The notes under the pieces: model-generated
The model's input: only the letters and a program-made list of their open reading frames with translations
Databases searched by the model: none
Told to the model about the DNA's origin: nothing
Assembly: GCF_024699945.1 (NCBI RefSeq)
Contig: NZ_JAJOMY010000001.1
Span: forward strand, 2,170,001 to 2,234,000
Source of the DNA: Phenylobacterium sp. J426
GTDB taxonomy: Bacteria > Pseudomonadota > Alphaproteobacteria > Caulobacterales > Caulobacteraceae
Length of the DNA: 64,000 bases
Reading direction: 5' to 3'
Translations under genes and position numbers: made by a program
In this document: piece after piece, positions 1-8,055 of the stretch
How positions within the stretch are numbered: position 1 is the stretch's first letter
Layout of the letters: each line of letters starts with the position of its first letter

Positions 1-523
1 CGCCGGCGATGGCGTCCGAGCCGTAGACGGCCGAGCCGCCGGCCTGGATGGTTTCGATGCGCTCGACGAGGCCGGTCGGGATGACGTTCAGGTCGACCTG
101 GCCGCCGGCGGCCGCGCCGGTGAAGATCGAGGCCGGGTTGCCGCCGACGAAGCGACGGCCGTTCACCAGCGTCAGGGTCCGGTTCGTGCCCAGGTTGAAG
201 ATGTTGATGAAGTTACGACCGACGCCGAACGAGCCCTGGTCGCCGACCGGGCTGATCGGCACGCCCGACGACGGCAGGTCGTTCAGGGCGTCGGCGACGT
301 TGGTGAAGCCGCGCTTTTCCATCGACTGGGTGGTGATGACCTGCAGCGGCTGAACCGAGGTCAGGTCAGGACGGCGAATACGCGAGCCGGTGACGACGAT
401 TTCGCCGACGGCCACTTCTTCCGAGCTCTGGGCCGCGGCGAAGGTCGGAACCGTCAGCGCGGCCGCCCCGGCGACCGACGCCAGCAGCGCGGTTCGAAGC
501 AAGTTTCTGGGAGAGGAATTCAT
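1..523 (-). CDS. TonB-dependent receptor, N-terminal part (runs off the window)
   Basis: Only the first ~174 codons are present; the gene continues beyond base 1. The N-terminus is a signal peptide (hydrophobic core about residues 8-28, likely cleavage after AAA near residue 31). A TonB-box-like stretch EIVVTGSRI follows at about 40-48, and then a plug domain with PLQVITTQSMEKRGF and the TLTLVNGRRF and YGSDAIAG motifs typical of the family. These outer-membrane proteins import ferric complexes, vitamin B12, sugars or other large nutrients using TonB energy. The substrate cannot be read from the plug alone. The plug resembles the receptors that are numerous in Caulobacterales. The ATG at 521-523 is chosen because the signal peptide starts there. 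Confidence 0.9.
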   Translation of the reverse strand, partial: MNSSPRNLLRTALLASVAGAAALTVPTFAAAQSSEEVAVGEIVVTGSRIRRPDLTSVQPLQVITTQSMEKRGFTNVADALNDLPSSGVPISPVGDQGSFGVGRNFINIFNLGTNRTLTLVNGRRFVGGNPASIFTGAAAGGQVDLNVIPTGLVERIETIQAGGSAVYGSDAIAG

Positions 524-795
524 TTTGCTGCCCCGCAAATGATTTTCTGATGATCGGGCGCCCTTGGGCGCTCGAAACCGGTGGAAATTCGCTCGGCTCA
601 GCACGGATTCGCGCAGCCCCAAGAGCTCAACCCCACGGTGGTGGCGGAAGCTGTCACGCGACCGTCACAGCAGCAACCCAAAGCGGTCGCAAAGTCGCCG
701 CCTGCTGCGGAAGTCGGCCTATTTGACCGCGGGGTGCGCCAAAACTGTCACAGTCCGGCGTAACCCGGGGCAAATTTTGACCCTTTTCAACGCCT

Positions 796-1809
796 TCAGA
801 CGAGGCTTCGAAGCGTAACCGACAGCTCGTCCACCGCCTCGCCGGTCGTCGCCCACGAACACATGAACCGCACCGAGCCGTCGAGGAACCGGTATGCGAA
901 CCATCCCGCGGCGTGCAGGCGCGAGAGCGCAGCCTCGTCCATCTCGACAAACACGCCGTTGGCCTCGACCGGATGGGTGACGCGGAACGGCATGGCGTCG
1001 GCCAGCTTGCGCGCCATGGCGTTGGCGTGGGCGGCGTGGCGCAGGAACGCGCCCGAGCCCAGCATCCCGATGAACGGCGCGGCGTAGAACCTTCCCTTCG
1101 ACGGCAGTTGTCCAGCCTGTTTGAGGCGCGCGTCAAAGCGCCGGGCGAGGGCCCGGTCGAAGATGACCACCGCCTCCGTGGGCGGCATGCCGGCCTTGGT
1201 GCCTCCGACCACGAGCAGGTCGACGCCCAGGTTCTTGATCACCTTGAGGTCGAAGCCCGCGGCCGCGGCGTTGGCCAGCCGCGCGCCGTCCAGATGCACG
1301 CCGTAGCCTTTCGCCTTCACCGGCGAGATCAGGGCGCGCAGCTCATCGGCGGTGTACACCGTGCCGTATTCCGTGGCGTTCGTGAGCGAGAGCGCGGCGG
1401 CCGGCTGACGGTAGGAGACGTCGGGCGCCTCCAGCGGCCCTGTGAGGGCGGCGGGGTCGATCTTGCCTGAAGCGCCCGGCAGCCGGATCAACCCGACGCC
1501 CTGCCCGAAGAAGCCGGGCGCGCCCGTCTCGTCAGTGCACACGTGGGCGTGCTCGTGGGCCAGGACCGCCTCGAACGGCCGGGCCAGCGCGGCCAGCGAC
1601 ACCGCATTGGCCGCGGTGCCCGAGGCCACGAAGCGGACCTCGGCGTCGGCGTCCAGCAGCTCGCGGATCAGGTCGGCGGCCTTGGCGGTCACGGGGTCAG
1701 TCCCGTAGCCCGAGGTGAAGCCGGTGTTCGCCGCCACGAGCGCCTCCAGGGCCTCCGGCGCGGCCGGGGCGGTGTTGTCCGAAGCGAAGTCGTAGCGGGC
1801 GTGGGTCAT
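796..1809 (-). CDS. Low-specificity threonine aldolase / beta-eliminating lyase family
   Basis: 337 residues, the usual length for PLP-dependent threonine aldolases, which cleave L-threonine or allo-threonine to glycine and acetaldehyde. The start MTHARYDFASDNTAPAAPE carries the SDN motif of the family. The phosphate-binding SGTAANA lies near 63-69, the cofactor aspartate in HLDGARL near 172-178, and the PLP lysine in GGTKAG (Lys205). The gene begins 16 bases after the end of the upstream epoxide hydrolase gene on the same strand, so the two are probably co-transcribed. Substrate stereospecificity is not visible. A related beta-hydroxyamino-acid lyase role is possible. Confidence 0.88.
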   Translation of the reverse strand: MTHARYDFASDNTAPAAPEALEALVAANTGFTSGYGTDPVTAKAADLIRELLDADAEVRFVASGTAANAVSLAALARPFEAVLAHEHAHVCTDETGAPGFFGQGVGLIRLPGASGKIDPAALTGPLEAPDVSYRQPAAALSLTNATEYGTVYTADELRALISPVKAKGYGVHLDGARLANAAAAGFDLKVIKNLGVDLLVVGGTKAGMPPTEAVVIFDRALARRFDARLKQAGQLPSKGRFYAAPFIGMLGSGAFLRHAAHANAMARKLADAMPFRVTHPVEANGVFVEMDEAALSRLHAAGWFAYRFLDGSVRFMCSWATTGEAVDELSVTLRSLV

Positions 1810-1825
1810 GCCCGCCCTTTAGCCG

Positions 1826-2974
1826 TCAGACCGAACGGCCCCAAGCCCTGACCTCGCCCACGAACAGATCCGGCTCCTCCATCGCCGCGAAGTGGCCGCC
1901 GCGCGGCATGTCGGTCCAGCGGACGATGTTGTAGGCGCGCTCCGCCCAGCTCCGGGGCGGGGCGGTGTAGAGGGGTTCGCCGGGAAAGTTCGCGAAGGCG
2001 GTCGGCGTCTCGCAGCGCTCGCCCGCCTTGAGCGCGACACCGCCCTCCTCGATGAGGCCGCGGTAGTACCAGGCGCCGGTCGTGAAGCTGTCGGTCATCA
2101 CGTAGAGCATGATGTTGGTGAGCAGGCGGTCCTTCGGGAACGCCTCGTCCAGGCTTTTGGCCGAGAGATCGGCCCAGTCGTGGAAGCGCTCGGTGATCCA
2201 GGCGGCCTGGCCCACCGGATTGCCCGCCGCCATCCAGGCCAGCGACTGGGGTTTCGACGCCTGCAGGCGGAAGTAGGCCCCCATCACGTCCATCATGCCC
2301 TGCTGGCGCTGGATCCAGCCGATCTCGGCCTCGTCCTGGGGCCCGCCGGCCGGGCGGAAACCGATCATGTTCAGGTGGATCGCCTTCGCATGGGCCCCAT
2401 GATCGTGGCCGAGCCAGGACGTGACGAGGCCGCCCCAGTCGCCGCCCTGGGCCAGGTAGGTCTCGTAGCCCAGCACCTGCGTCATCAGGATGTTGAACAG
2501 CCGGGCCGTCAGCCTTTGCCCCACAGGCCGGGGCGGCTTCGACGAGAAACCGAAGCCGGGCAATGAGGGGATGACCAGGTCGAAGGCGTCGGCTGGATCG
2601 CCGCCGTGGCGGCTGGGGAAGGCCAACTTTTCGGCCGCCTGCCAGAACTCGTAGTGCGACCCCGGCCATCCGTGGGTGAGGATGAGCGGCCGCCTGCCGC
2701 CGGCCTCGCCCACCAGATGCACGAAATGGAGATCGAAGTCCTCGATGCGCGCCGTGAACTGGGGAAACCGGTTGAGGTCGGCCACGGCCGCGCGCCAGTC
2801 GTAGGCCTCGGTCCAGTGACGGCAGAGGTCCTGCAGGTAGCCGGTGTCGCAGCCGTAGGCCCAGCCGTCAGGGACGGCCGGAGCCGGCGGCCAGGGATAG
2901 GCCCGCACCTGCGCGAGCACCGCCTCCACCTGCGCGGCGGTCCACTCCACCTCGAACGGCGTGCTTTTCGGCAT
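1826..2974 (-). CDS. Epoxide hydrolase, alpha/beta-hydrolase fold with N-terminal EHN domain
   Basis: 382 residues. The N-terminal ~110 residues match the epoxide hydrolase N-terminal (EHN) domain (FEVEWTAAQVEAVLAQVRAYPWP, later LNRFPQFTARIEDFDLHFVH). The catalytic alpha/beta-hydrolase domain follows. HGWPGS near 101-106 is the oxyanion-hole motif and GGDWGG holds the nucleophile Asp179. The general-base histidine is probably in PRGGHFAAMEEP near the C-terminus. The family opens epoxides to diols through a covalent aspartyl ester. It is first in a two-gene unit with the threonine aldolase and is divergent from the RDD gene, 79 bases away. The natural substrate is unknown. Confidence 0.9.
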   Translation of the reverse strand: MPKSTPFEVEWTAAQVEAVLAQVRAYPWPPAPAVPDGWAYGCDTGYLQDLCRHWTEAYDWRAAVADLNRFPQFTARIEDFDLHFVHLVGEAGGRRPLILTHGWPGSHYEFWQAAEKLAFPSRHGGDPADAFDLVIPSLPGFGFSSKPPRPVGQRLTARLFNILMTQVLGYETYLAQGGDWGGLVTSWLGHDHGAHAKAIHLNMIGFRPAGGPQDEAEIGWIQRQQGMMDVMGAYFRLQASKPQSLAWMAAGNPVGQAAWITERFHDWADLSAKSLDEAFPKDRLLTNIMLYVMTDSFTTGAWYYRGLIEEGGVALKAGERCETPTAFANFPGEPLYTAPPRSWAERAYNIVRWTDMPRGGHFAAMEEPDLFVGEVRAWGRSV

Positions 2975-3053
2975 GTGGATCCTCCTCGGCCCATAGAGCC
3001 TCGACGGATGACGCGGCGGCGGTCAAGCTCGCGCGGGAGTCGGGGGAAGGCGG

Positions 3054-3812
3054 ATGGGCGAAGAGGGCAGGGCCGCAATCTGGCGGCGGCTGGCGGCGGC
3101 GGCCGTGGACGCGGTGTTCTTCATCCTGGCGGCGAGCCTTATCTCGGTCGCGCTCTACAACCTGTCGGACGGGCGCTTGCGCGCCTATGTCTTCCAGCCG
3201 GTCGACCGTTGCGAGGCCGTCGGCAGCATCTCGCCTGCCGTCGCCCGGGCCGCGCTGGCCGCGATCCCGGGGTCGGCCTCGCGGGTGGTGGGCGCGACCG
3301 CTTGCCGGCGGCTCTTCCTCGGGCTGGAGAGCGGCCGCTTCGTCTCGGTGAATGTCGAAGTCCAACAGGGCGAAACCGTGATGGGCGCCGCGGTGCTGCA
3401 GCCGGTGGACCGCGCCGGCGAACCGGTGCGTCCGCTGGCGTTCGGCTGGGCCTATCCGCTGGCCTTCGTGGTCTCGATGGCGATCGGTGAGGGGCTGCTG
3501 GGCGGCACGCCGGGCAAGGCGGGCTTCGGCGTGCGGGTGGTGCAAGCGAGCGGCGGTCGCCTGGGCCTGCCGAAGGCCCTGGTGCGGAACGCGATCGTCT
3601 ATGCTTGGCTCTTGGCGGGTGCGGCGACCGTGTTCGCGCTGCCGAAGCTTGGGACGGCCCTGCCGGGCCTCTTGCCCTACGGTGGAGCGGTCCGGGCGCT
3701 CGAACTCGCGGTGGTGGGCCTGCTGGCGCTGGCGGTGCTCGCCCAGTTGCTGATCGGCCGCCCCGATCCCGCCTACGACCGCTGGACGGGCGCGCGGGTG
3801 GTCCGCGCCTAG
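3054..3812 (+). CDS. RDD family membrane protein
   Basis: 252 residues. The N-terminus WRRLAAAAVDAVFFILAASL is the first RDD-type transmembrane segment with its Arg and Asp. A large extracytoplasmic loop with three Cys (residues about 45-130) follows, then three further hydrophobic segments (about 140-158, 184-205, 220-240). The glycine-rich GGTPGKAGFGVRVVQASGGR is the conserved cytoplasmic motif of RDD proteins. Some members act in ion or small-molecule exchange, but the role of this one is unknown. Its stop codon overlaps the stop of the converging TetR gene in a shared CTAG (3809-3812). Confidence 0.8.
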   Translation: MGEEGRAAIWRRLAAAAVDAVFFILAASLISVALYNLSDGRLRAYVFQPVDRCEAVGSISPAVARAALAAIPGSASRVVGATACRRLFLGLESGRFVSVNVEVQQGETVMGAAVLQPVDRAGEPVRPLAFGWAYPLAFVVSMAIGEGLLGGTPGKAGFGVRVVQASGGRLGLPKALVRNAIVYAWLLAGAATVFALPKLGTALPGLLPYGGAVRALELAVVGLLALAVLAQLLIGRPDPAYDRWTGARVVRA

Positions 3813-4414
3813 GCGGGATCGGGCCGCAGGCCCCGGCTCATGGCCTGGCCCATGGCGTGGTGCAGTTCCTTGGCCGTGCCCGGCGGCAGCTTGCCGGAGA
3901 GCTCCAGCACGACGGCGCCGTGGGCTGCGGCCCAGAACATCGTCTCGACGGTCTCGGGATCGCCTGCGAGGACGCCTTCAGCGATCAGCCCCTTCACGTA
4001 GTCGCGCAGGGTGGCGCGCGCCCGACGCCCGGCTTCCACCAGGTCAGGGTACCGGCCCTCGTCGGGCTGGTTCAGGTCGAACATCAGCTTGTAGGTGTGA
4101 GGATGCTCCAGGGCGAAGGTCACATAGGCGTCGCCCACAGCGGCGCCCTTGTGACGCGCGTCGCCGGCGGCGTGGTCGCTGGCCTGCTCCAGCGCCTCGG
4201 CGAAACGGTTGAAGCCGTTGGCCCGCACCGCCGCGAGGATCTCGTCCTTGTCCTGGAAGTAGCGGTAGGGAGTCATCGGCGAGACGCCCAGCTCCGACGC
4301 CAGCTGGCGCATCGTCACCGCGTCCGGCCCGCGCTCGGCGAACAGCCGCTCGGCCGCGGCGCACAGCCGTTCGCGGAAGTCGGCGACGTCGGTTTCGGTC
4401 AGGACGCGGGGCAT
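3809..4414 (-). CDS. TetR/AcrR family transcriptional regulator
   Basis: 201 residues. The N-terminal helix-turn-helix reads FRERLCAAAERLFAERG, then AVTMRQLASELGVSPMTPYRYF, with the DKDEIL that follows in most TetR repressors. The C-terminal half is a TetR_C_33-like ligand domain. It is transcribed away from the carotenoid oxygenase gene, and the 92-base gap contains an inverted repeat at 4470-4485. The natural inference is repression of the divergent oxygenase-alkylsulfatase pair, and probably of itself, relieved by a hydrophobic ligand. No ligand can be named from sequence. Confidence 0.9.
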   Translation of the reverse strand: MPRVLTETDVADFRERLCAAAERLFAERGPDAVTMRQLASELGVSPMTPYRYFQDKDEILAAVRANGFNRFAEALEQASDHAAGDARHKGAAVGDAYVTFALEHPHTYKLMFDLNQPDEGRYPDLVEAGRRARATLRDYVKGLIAEGVLAGDPETVETMFWAAAHGAVVLELSGKLPPGTAKELHHAMGQAMSRGLRPDPA

Positions 4415-4469
4415 CGGGACTCAGCTGCTCACAAAGCGCTTGCCAAGGCCTAGCCCTTGCCACATAAAT

Positions 4470-4485
4470 TTACAACGTAAGTTGT
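4470..4485. promoter_or_regulatory. Probable TetR operator in the divergent intergenic region
   Basis: The sequence TTACAACGTAAGTTGT contains two overlapping dyads: TTAC-AAC-GTAA and ACAAC-GTAA-GTTGT. It lies between the TetR start and the oxygenase ribosome-binding site (GGAGGA about 4495-4500). Size, symmetry and position suit a TetR dimer, but binding is inferred. Confidence 0.5.
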
Positions 4486-4506
4486 CGGGGCGGCGGAGGA
4501 ACGGCG

Positions 4507-5898
4507 ATGGACGGCGATGCGCGCATCAACCCCTACCTGGCGGGCAACTTCGCCCCCGTGCGGTCCGAGGACGACTTTGATCTCGCCGTGAAGGGCGAGA
4601 TCCCGCGCGAGCTGCGCGGCGCCCTCTTCCGCATCGGTCCCAATCCGCAGTTCGAACCGAGGGATCCCAACCACCACTGGTTCGGCGGCGACGGCATGGT
4701 CCACGGCTTCTACGTCGAGGACGGGAAGGTGTCGTATCGCAACCGCTACGTCCGCACGCCGAAATGGGAACTGGAGCACGAGCACGGCCGCTCGCTGTTC
4801 GGGTCCTTCGGCAATCCGATGACCACCGACCCGCTGGCCTTCGGGAACGAGGGCGGTGTCGCCAACACCAACATCGTCTGGCACGGCGGCCGGCTGCTGG
4901 CGCTTGAGGAGGGGCACCACCCCTTCGAGATGCACCCGAATGATCTTTCGTCCCGCGGCTACGTTCGCGACTACCGGGGCCGGGTCACGGCGCATCCGAA
5001 GATCGATCCCGTCACCGGCGAGATGGTCTGGTTCGCCTACGGCGTCGGCGAGATGCCGCTTTCGGCCGGGATGAGCTACGGGGTGACCGACGCCTCGGGC
5101 CGGGTGGTCCGCCGCGACGACTTCCAGGCCCCTTACGCCTCGATGATCCACGACTTCATGGTGACCGAGAACCATGTGCTGTTCCCGGTCCTGCCCCTGA
5201 CGGCCAGCCTGGAACGGGCGATGAGCGGCAAGCCGGCTTTCGCCTGGGAGCCGGAGAAGGGCGCCTACGTCGGCGTCATGCGCCGCGACGGCTCGGTGGA
5301 TGACATCCGCTGGTTCAACACCGAGGCCTGCTACGTCTTTCACCCGCTGAACGCCTGGGAGGCGGACGGCAAGCTCTACGCCGACGTCATGCGCTATGAC
5401 GCGGCCCCGCTGTTCCCGAACGCCGACGGTTCGCCGGGCCGCAAGACCGCCGCGCGGCTGGTCCGCTGGACGTTCGACCTCGACGGCGACAGCGACGCGA
5501 TCCGGGAGGAGGCGCTGGACGACCTCGACGGCGAGTTTCCGCGCGTCGATCCCCGCGTCGAGACGAGGAAGCACCGGCACGGCTGGTACGCCGCCGACCC
5601 CTCGGGCGCGAAGACGATCAAGCAGACCGCCATCGCCCACCTCGACCTTTCGACCGGCCGGCGCCAGGCCTACGAGCTGACCGGCGGCGACATGACCTCC
5701 GAGCCGGTATTCGTGCCCCGCGCCGCCGACGCCCCCGAGGGCGACGGCTGGCTGACGGCGGTGGTCTGGCGGGCGGCCGAGAACCGCTCGGACCTGCTGA
5801 TCTTCGAGGCCCAGGATGTCGCGAAAGGTCCGATAGCCACGGCCGAGATGCCGCGGCGTGTGCCCTTCGGCTTCCATGGCAACTGGGCCAGCTTCTAG
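4507..5898 (+). CDS. Carotenoid oxygenase (RPE65/lignostilbene dioxygenase family)
   Basis: 463 residues, full length for the non-haem iron carotenoid cleavage dioxygenase family. The start NPYLAGNFAPVRSEDDFDL is followed by GALFRIGPNPQFEP and WFGGDGMVHGF, hallmark N-terminal blocks. The four iron-ligand histidines appear to lie in VTAHPKIDP, SMIHDFMVTENH, CYVFHPLNAWE and the C-terminal GFHGNWASF. Such enzymes cleave a double bond of carotenoids, apocarotenoids or stilbene-like phenylpropanoids, and the sequence does not separate these. The gene is divergent from tetR and 54 bases upstream of the alkylsulfatase gene, with which it may form an operon. Confidence 0.9.
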   Translation: MDGDARINPYLAGNFAPVRSEDDFDLAVKGEIPRELRGALFRIGPNPQFEPRDPNHHWFGGDGMVHGFYVEDGKVSYRNRYVRTPKWELEHEHGRSLFGSFGNPMTTDPLAFGNEGGVANTNIVWHGGRLLALEEGHHPFEMHPNDLSSRGYVRDYRGRVTAHPKIDPVTGEMVWFAYGVGEMPLSAGMSYGVTDASGRVVRRDDFQAPYASMIHDFMVTENHVLFPVLPLTASLERAMSGKPAFAWEPEKGAYVGVMRRDGSVDDIRWFNTEACYVFHPLNAWEADGKLYADVMRYDAAPLFPNADGSPGRKTAARLVRWTFDLDGDSDAIREEALDDLDGEFPRVDPRVETRKHRHGWYAADPSGAKTIKQTAIAHLDLSTGRRQAYELTGGDMTSEPVFVPRAADAPEGDGWLTAVVWRAAENRSDLLIFEAQDVAKGPIATAEMPRRVPFGFHGNWASF

Positions 5899-5923
5899 AC
5901 ACCGTCGCCGGAACATGATCCTG

Positions 5924-5952
5924 CGGACGCCTCTGCCATAAGGAGGCGTCCG
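5924..5952 (+). promoter_or_regulatory. Perfect hairpin covering the alkylsulfatase Shine-Dalgarno
   Basis: CGGACGCCTC (5924-5933) pairs perfectly with GAGGCGTCCG (5943-5952) around a 9-base loop. The right arm contains most of the Shine-Dalgarno AAGGAGG (5940-5946) and ends one base before the ATG at 5953. In RNA this would bury the ribosome-binding site. Translational control is inferred. The dyad could instead be a DNA operator. Confidence 0.6.
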
Positions 5953-7809
5953 ATGCGGAAGTGGCTGTGCGGCCTGGCGGTCGCGGCGTTGGCCGGCAGC
6001 GCCTGGGCGGCGCCCGATTTCCGGGATCGCCAGGACTTCGAGTTCGCCGACCGCGGCTTCCTCGGCACGCGTCAGGACCCGAAGATCACCACCGCCGACG
6101 GCCGGGTCGTTTGGGACCTCTCCGCCTACGACTTCCTGAAGGCCGACGCGCCGGCCAGCGTGAACCCCAGCCTGTGGCGCCAGTCGCAGCTCTTGGCCCG
6201 GCACGGCCTGTTCAAGGTCACCGACGGCGTCTGGCAGGTGCGAGGCTTCGATCTCGCCAACGCCACCTTCATCGCCGGCAAGACCGGCTGGATCGTCATC
6301 GATCCGCTGACCTCGGCGGAAACCGCGAAGGCCGCGCTCGAACTGGTCAACGAGAAGCTGGGCGCCCGTCCCGTCGTCGCCCTCGTCTACACCCACAGCC
6401 ACGTGGACCATTTCGGCGGCGCGCGCGGGATGGTCGACCAGGCCGAGGTCGACGGGGGTCGCGTGCAGGTGATCGCGCCTGCGGGCTTCCTCGAGCACGC
6501 CGTCAGCGAGAACGTCATCGCCGGCCCCGCCATGCAGCGGCGGGCGACCTATCAGTTCGGCAGCTCCCTGCCGAAGGGACCTGAGGGGCAGGTCAACGCC
6601 GGCATCGGGATGGCGGTGAGCGCCGGGACCCAGACCCTCGTGCCGCCGACCCTGGAAATCGCCCGCACCGGCCAGACGCTCACCGTCGACGGCGTCCGCA
6701 TGGAGTTCCAGCTGACGCCCAATACCGAGGCGCCGGCCGAGATGAACATCTACCTGCCGGACCTGAAGGCGTTGTGCCTCGCCGAGAACGCCAACGCCAC
6801 AATGCACAACGTGCTCACGCCGCGCGGCTTCCTGGTGCGGGACGCCAAGGTCTGGGCTGACGCGCTGACGGAATCGCTGCGCCTGTACGGTGATCGCTCG
6901 GACGTGGTGTTCACCAGCCACGCCTGGCCGCGTTTCGGGCGAGAGGCCATCGCCGAGTACGTGTCCAAACATCGCGACGCCTACAAGTTCCTGCACGACC
7001 AGACCGTGCGGCTGATGAACGACGGCCTCACCGGAAACGAGATCGCGAACCGGCTGAAGCTGCCCGAGGTCCTGGATCGGGAGTGGTACAACCGCGGCTA
7101 CTACGGCACGGTCAGCTTCAACAGCCGCGCGGTCTATCAGCGATACATGGGCTGGTACGACGCCAACCCCGTGAACCTCGCCCCGCTCGAGCCCGCCGAC
7201 GAGAGCGCCCGCTACGTGGCCGCGATGGGCGGGCGGTCGAAGGTGCTGGCGCAGGCGCGCAAGGCCTACGAGGCGGGCGACGACCGCTGGGCCGCAACGC
7301 TGGCCAACCGGCTGGTGCTGGCGGATGCGCAGAACCGCCAGGCCCGCGAGCTGTTGGCGCGGATCTACGACCGTCAGGGCGCCGGGGCCGAGAGCGCGCT
7401 GTGGCGGAACATGTATCTCTCCGGCGCCCGGGAGCTGCGCCAGGGCGTACCGACCGGCGGCGGCCGCGGCGCCACGTCCGAGCTGATCCGCAACACGCCG
7501 ACCGGCATGCTGCTCGACCTGTTGTCGGTGCGGTTGGACCCCGCGAAGTCGAATGGCCAGGGGGCCAGCGTCGATCTGGTGTTTCCCGAGCGCAAGGAGC
7601 GGTTTCGGGTCGCGGTGCGCAATGACGTCCTGACCTGGGAGGCCGAACCGACGTCAGGGGCTGCTGACGGCGTGGTCAGCCTGCCGCGCTCGCAGTTCCT
7701 GGCGACGGCCCTGGGGGCCGCGCCGGCGCCGGCAGGCGCCGAGCCGCTGACGAGGATCCTGGGCTGGCTGTCGGCGCCCAGGGCCGACTTCCCGATCGTG
7801 ACCCGCTAG
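5953..7809 (+). CDS. Alkyl/aryl-sulfatase, metallo-beta-lactamase fold (SdsA-like)
   Basis: 618 residues with a signal peptide (MRKWLCGLAVAALAGSAWA) predicting periplasmic export. The metallo-beta-lactamase zinc motif THSHVDHFGG lies at 147-156. The extended N-terminal region (DRGFLGTRQDP, SAYDFLKADAPASVNPSLWRQSQL) is typical of class III alkylsulfatases. It is followed by the alkyl-sulfatase dimerisation domain and a C-terminal SCP2-like lipid-binding domain. Relatives such as Pseudomonas SdsA1 hydrolyse primary alkyl sulfates such as SDS to alcohols. It follows the carotenoid oxygenase and an SD-covering hairpin, and its stop overlaps the converging small gene in a shared CTAG (7806-7809). 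Confidence 0.9.
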   Translation: MRKWLCGLAVAALAGSAWAAPDFRDRQDFEFADRGFLGTRQDPKITTADGRVVWDLSAYDFLKADAPASVNPSLWRQSQLLARHGLFKVTDGVWQVRGFDLANATFIAGKTGWIVIDPLTSAETAKAALELVNEKLGARPVVALVYTHSHVDHFGGARGMVDQAEVDGGRVQVIAPAGFLEHAVSENVIAGPAMQRRATYQFGSSLPKGPEGQVNAGIGMAVSAGTQTLVPPTLEIARTGQTLTVDGVRMEFQLTPNTEAPAEMNIYLPDLKALCLAENANATMHNVLTPRGFLVRDAKVWADALTESLRLYGDRSDVVFTSHAWPRFGREAIAEYVSKHRDAYKFLHDQTVRLMNDGLTGNEIANRLKLPEVLDREWYNRGYYGTVSFNSRAVYQRYMGWYDANPVNLAPLEPADESARYVAAMGGRSKVLAQARKAYEAGDDRWAATLANRLVLADAQNRQARELLARIYDRQGAGAESALWRNMYLSGARELRQGVPTGGGRGATSELIRNTPTGMLLDLLSVRLDPAKSNGQGASVDLVFPERKERFRVAVRNDVLTWEAEPTSGAADGVVSLPRSQFLATALGAAPAPAGAEPLTRILGWLSAPRADFPIVTR

Positions 7810-7997
7810 TCGTCGTCGCGCTTGCACTCGACTTCGTCGATGAGCTGCTGCCCGCGCCAGACCTCCACGAAGGGAGCGCCGTCCTCGCAGAGCTCTGCGG
7901 CCTTCGCCTTGGCGGCGGCGTCGTTGGGGGCGTGAACCCACACGCCGGTGCGGATCTCACGGTGTTTGTCCAGGCGGAACGCCCGATAGGTCGCCAT
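7806..7997 (-). CDS. Small conserved hypothetical protein (63 aa)
   Basis: 63 residues, not recognised as a named family. It starts MATYRAFRLDKHREIRTGVW and has an alanine-rich middle (NDAAAKAKAAELCEDG) and an EVWRGQQLID end. The same layout (YR near the start, an Ala-rich helix, then EVW-x-G) recurs in the small gene at 49484-49681, which supports both as real members of one small-protein family. Predicted soluble with one Cys pair spread out. It lies between convergent alkylsulfatase and co-directional flavin monooxygenase genes. Confidence 0.7.
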   Translation of the reverse strand: MATYRAFRLDKHREIRTGVWVHAPNDAAAKAKAAELCEDGAPFVEVWRGQQLIDEVECKRDDD

Positions 7998-8055
7998 GTT
8001 GAGCCTTTCTCCGAGGCTGAACAGAACGACTCATCTGGCGAAGCGTTGCCGCACG

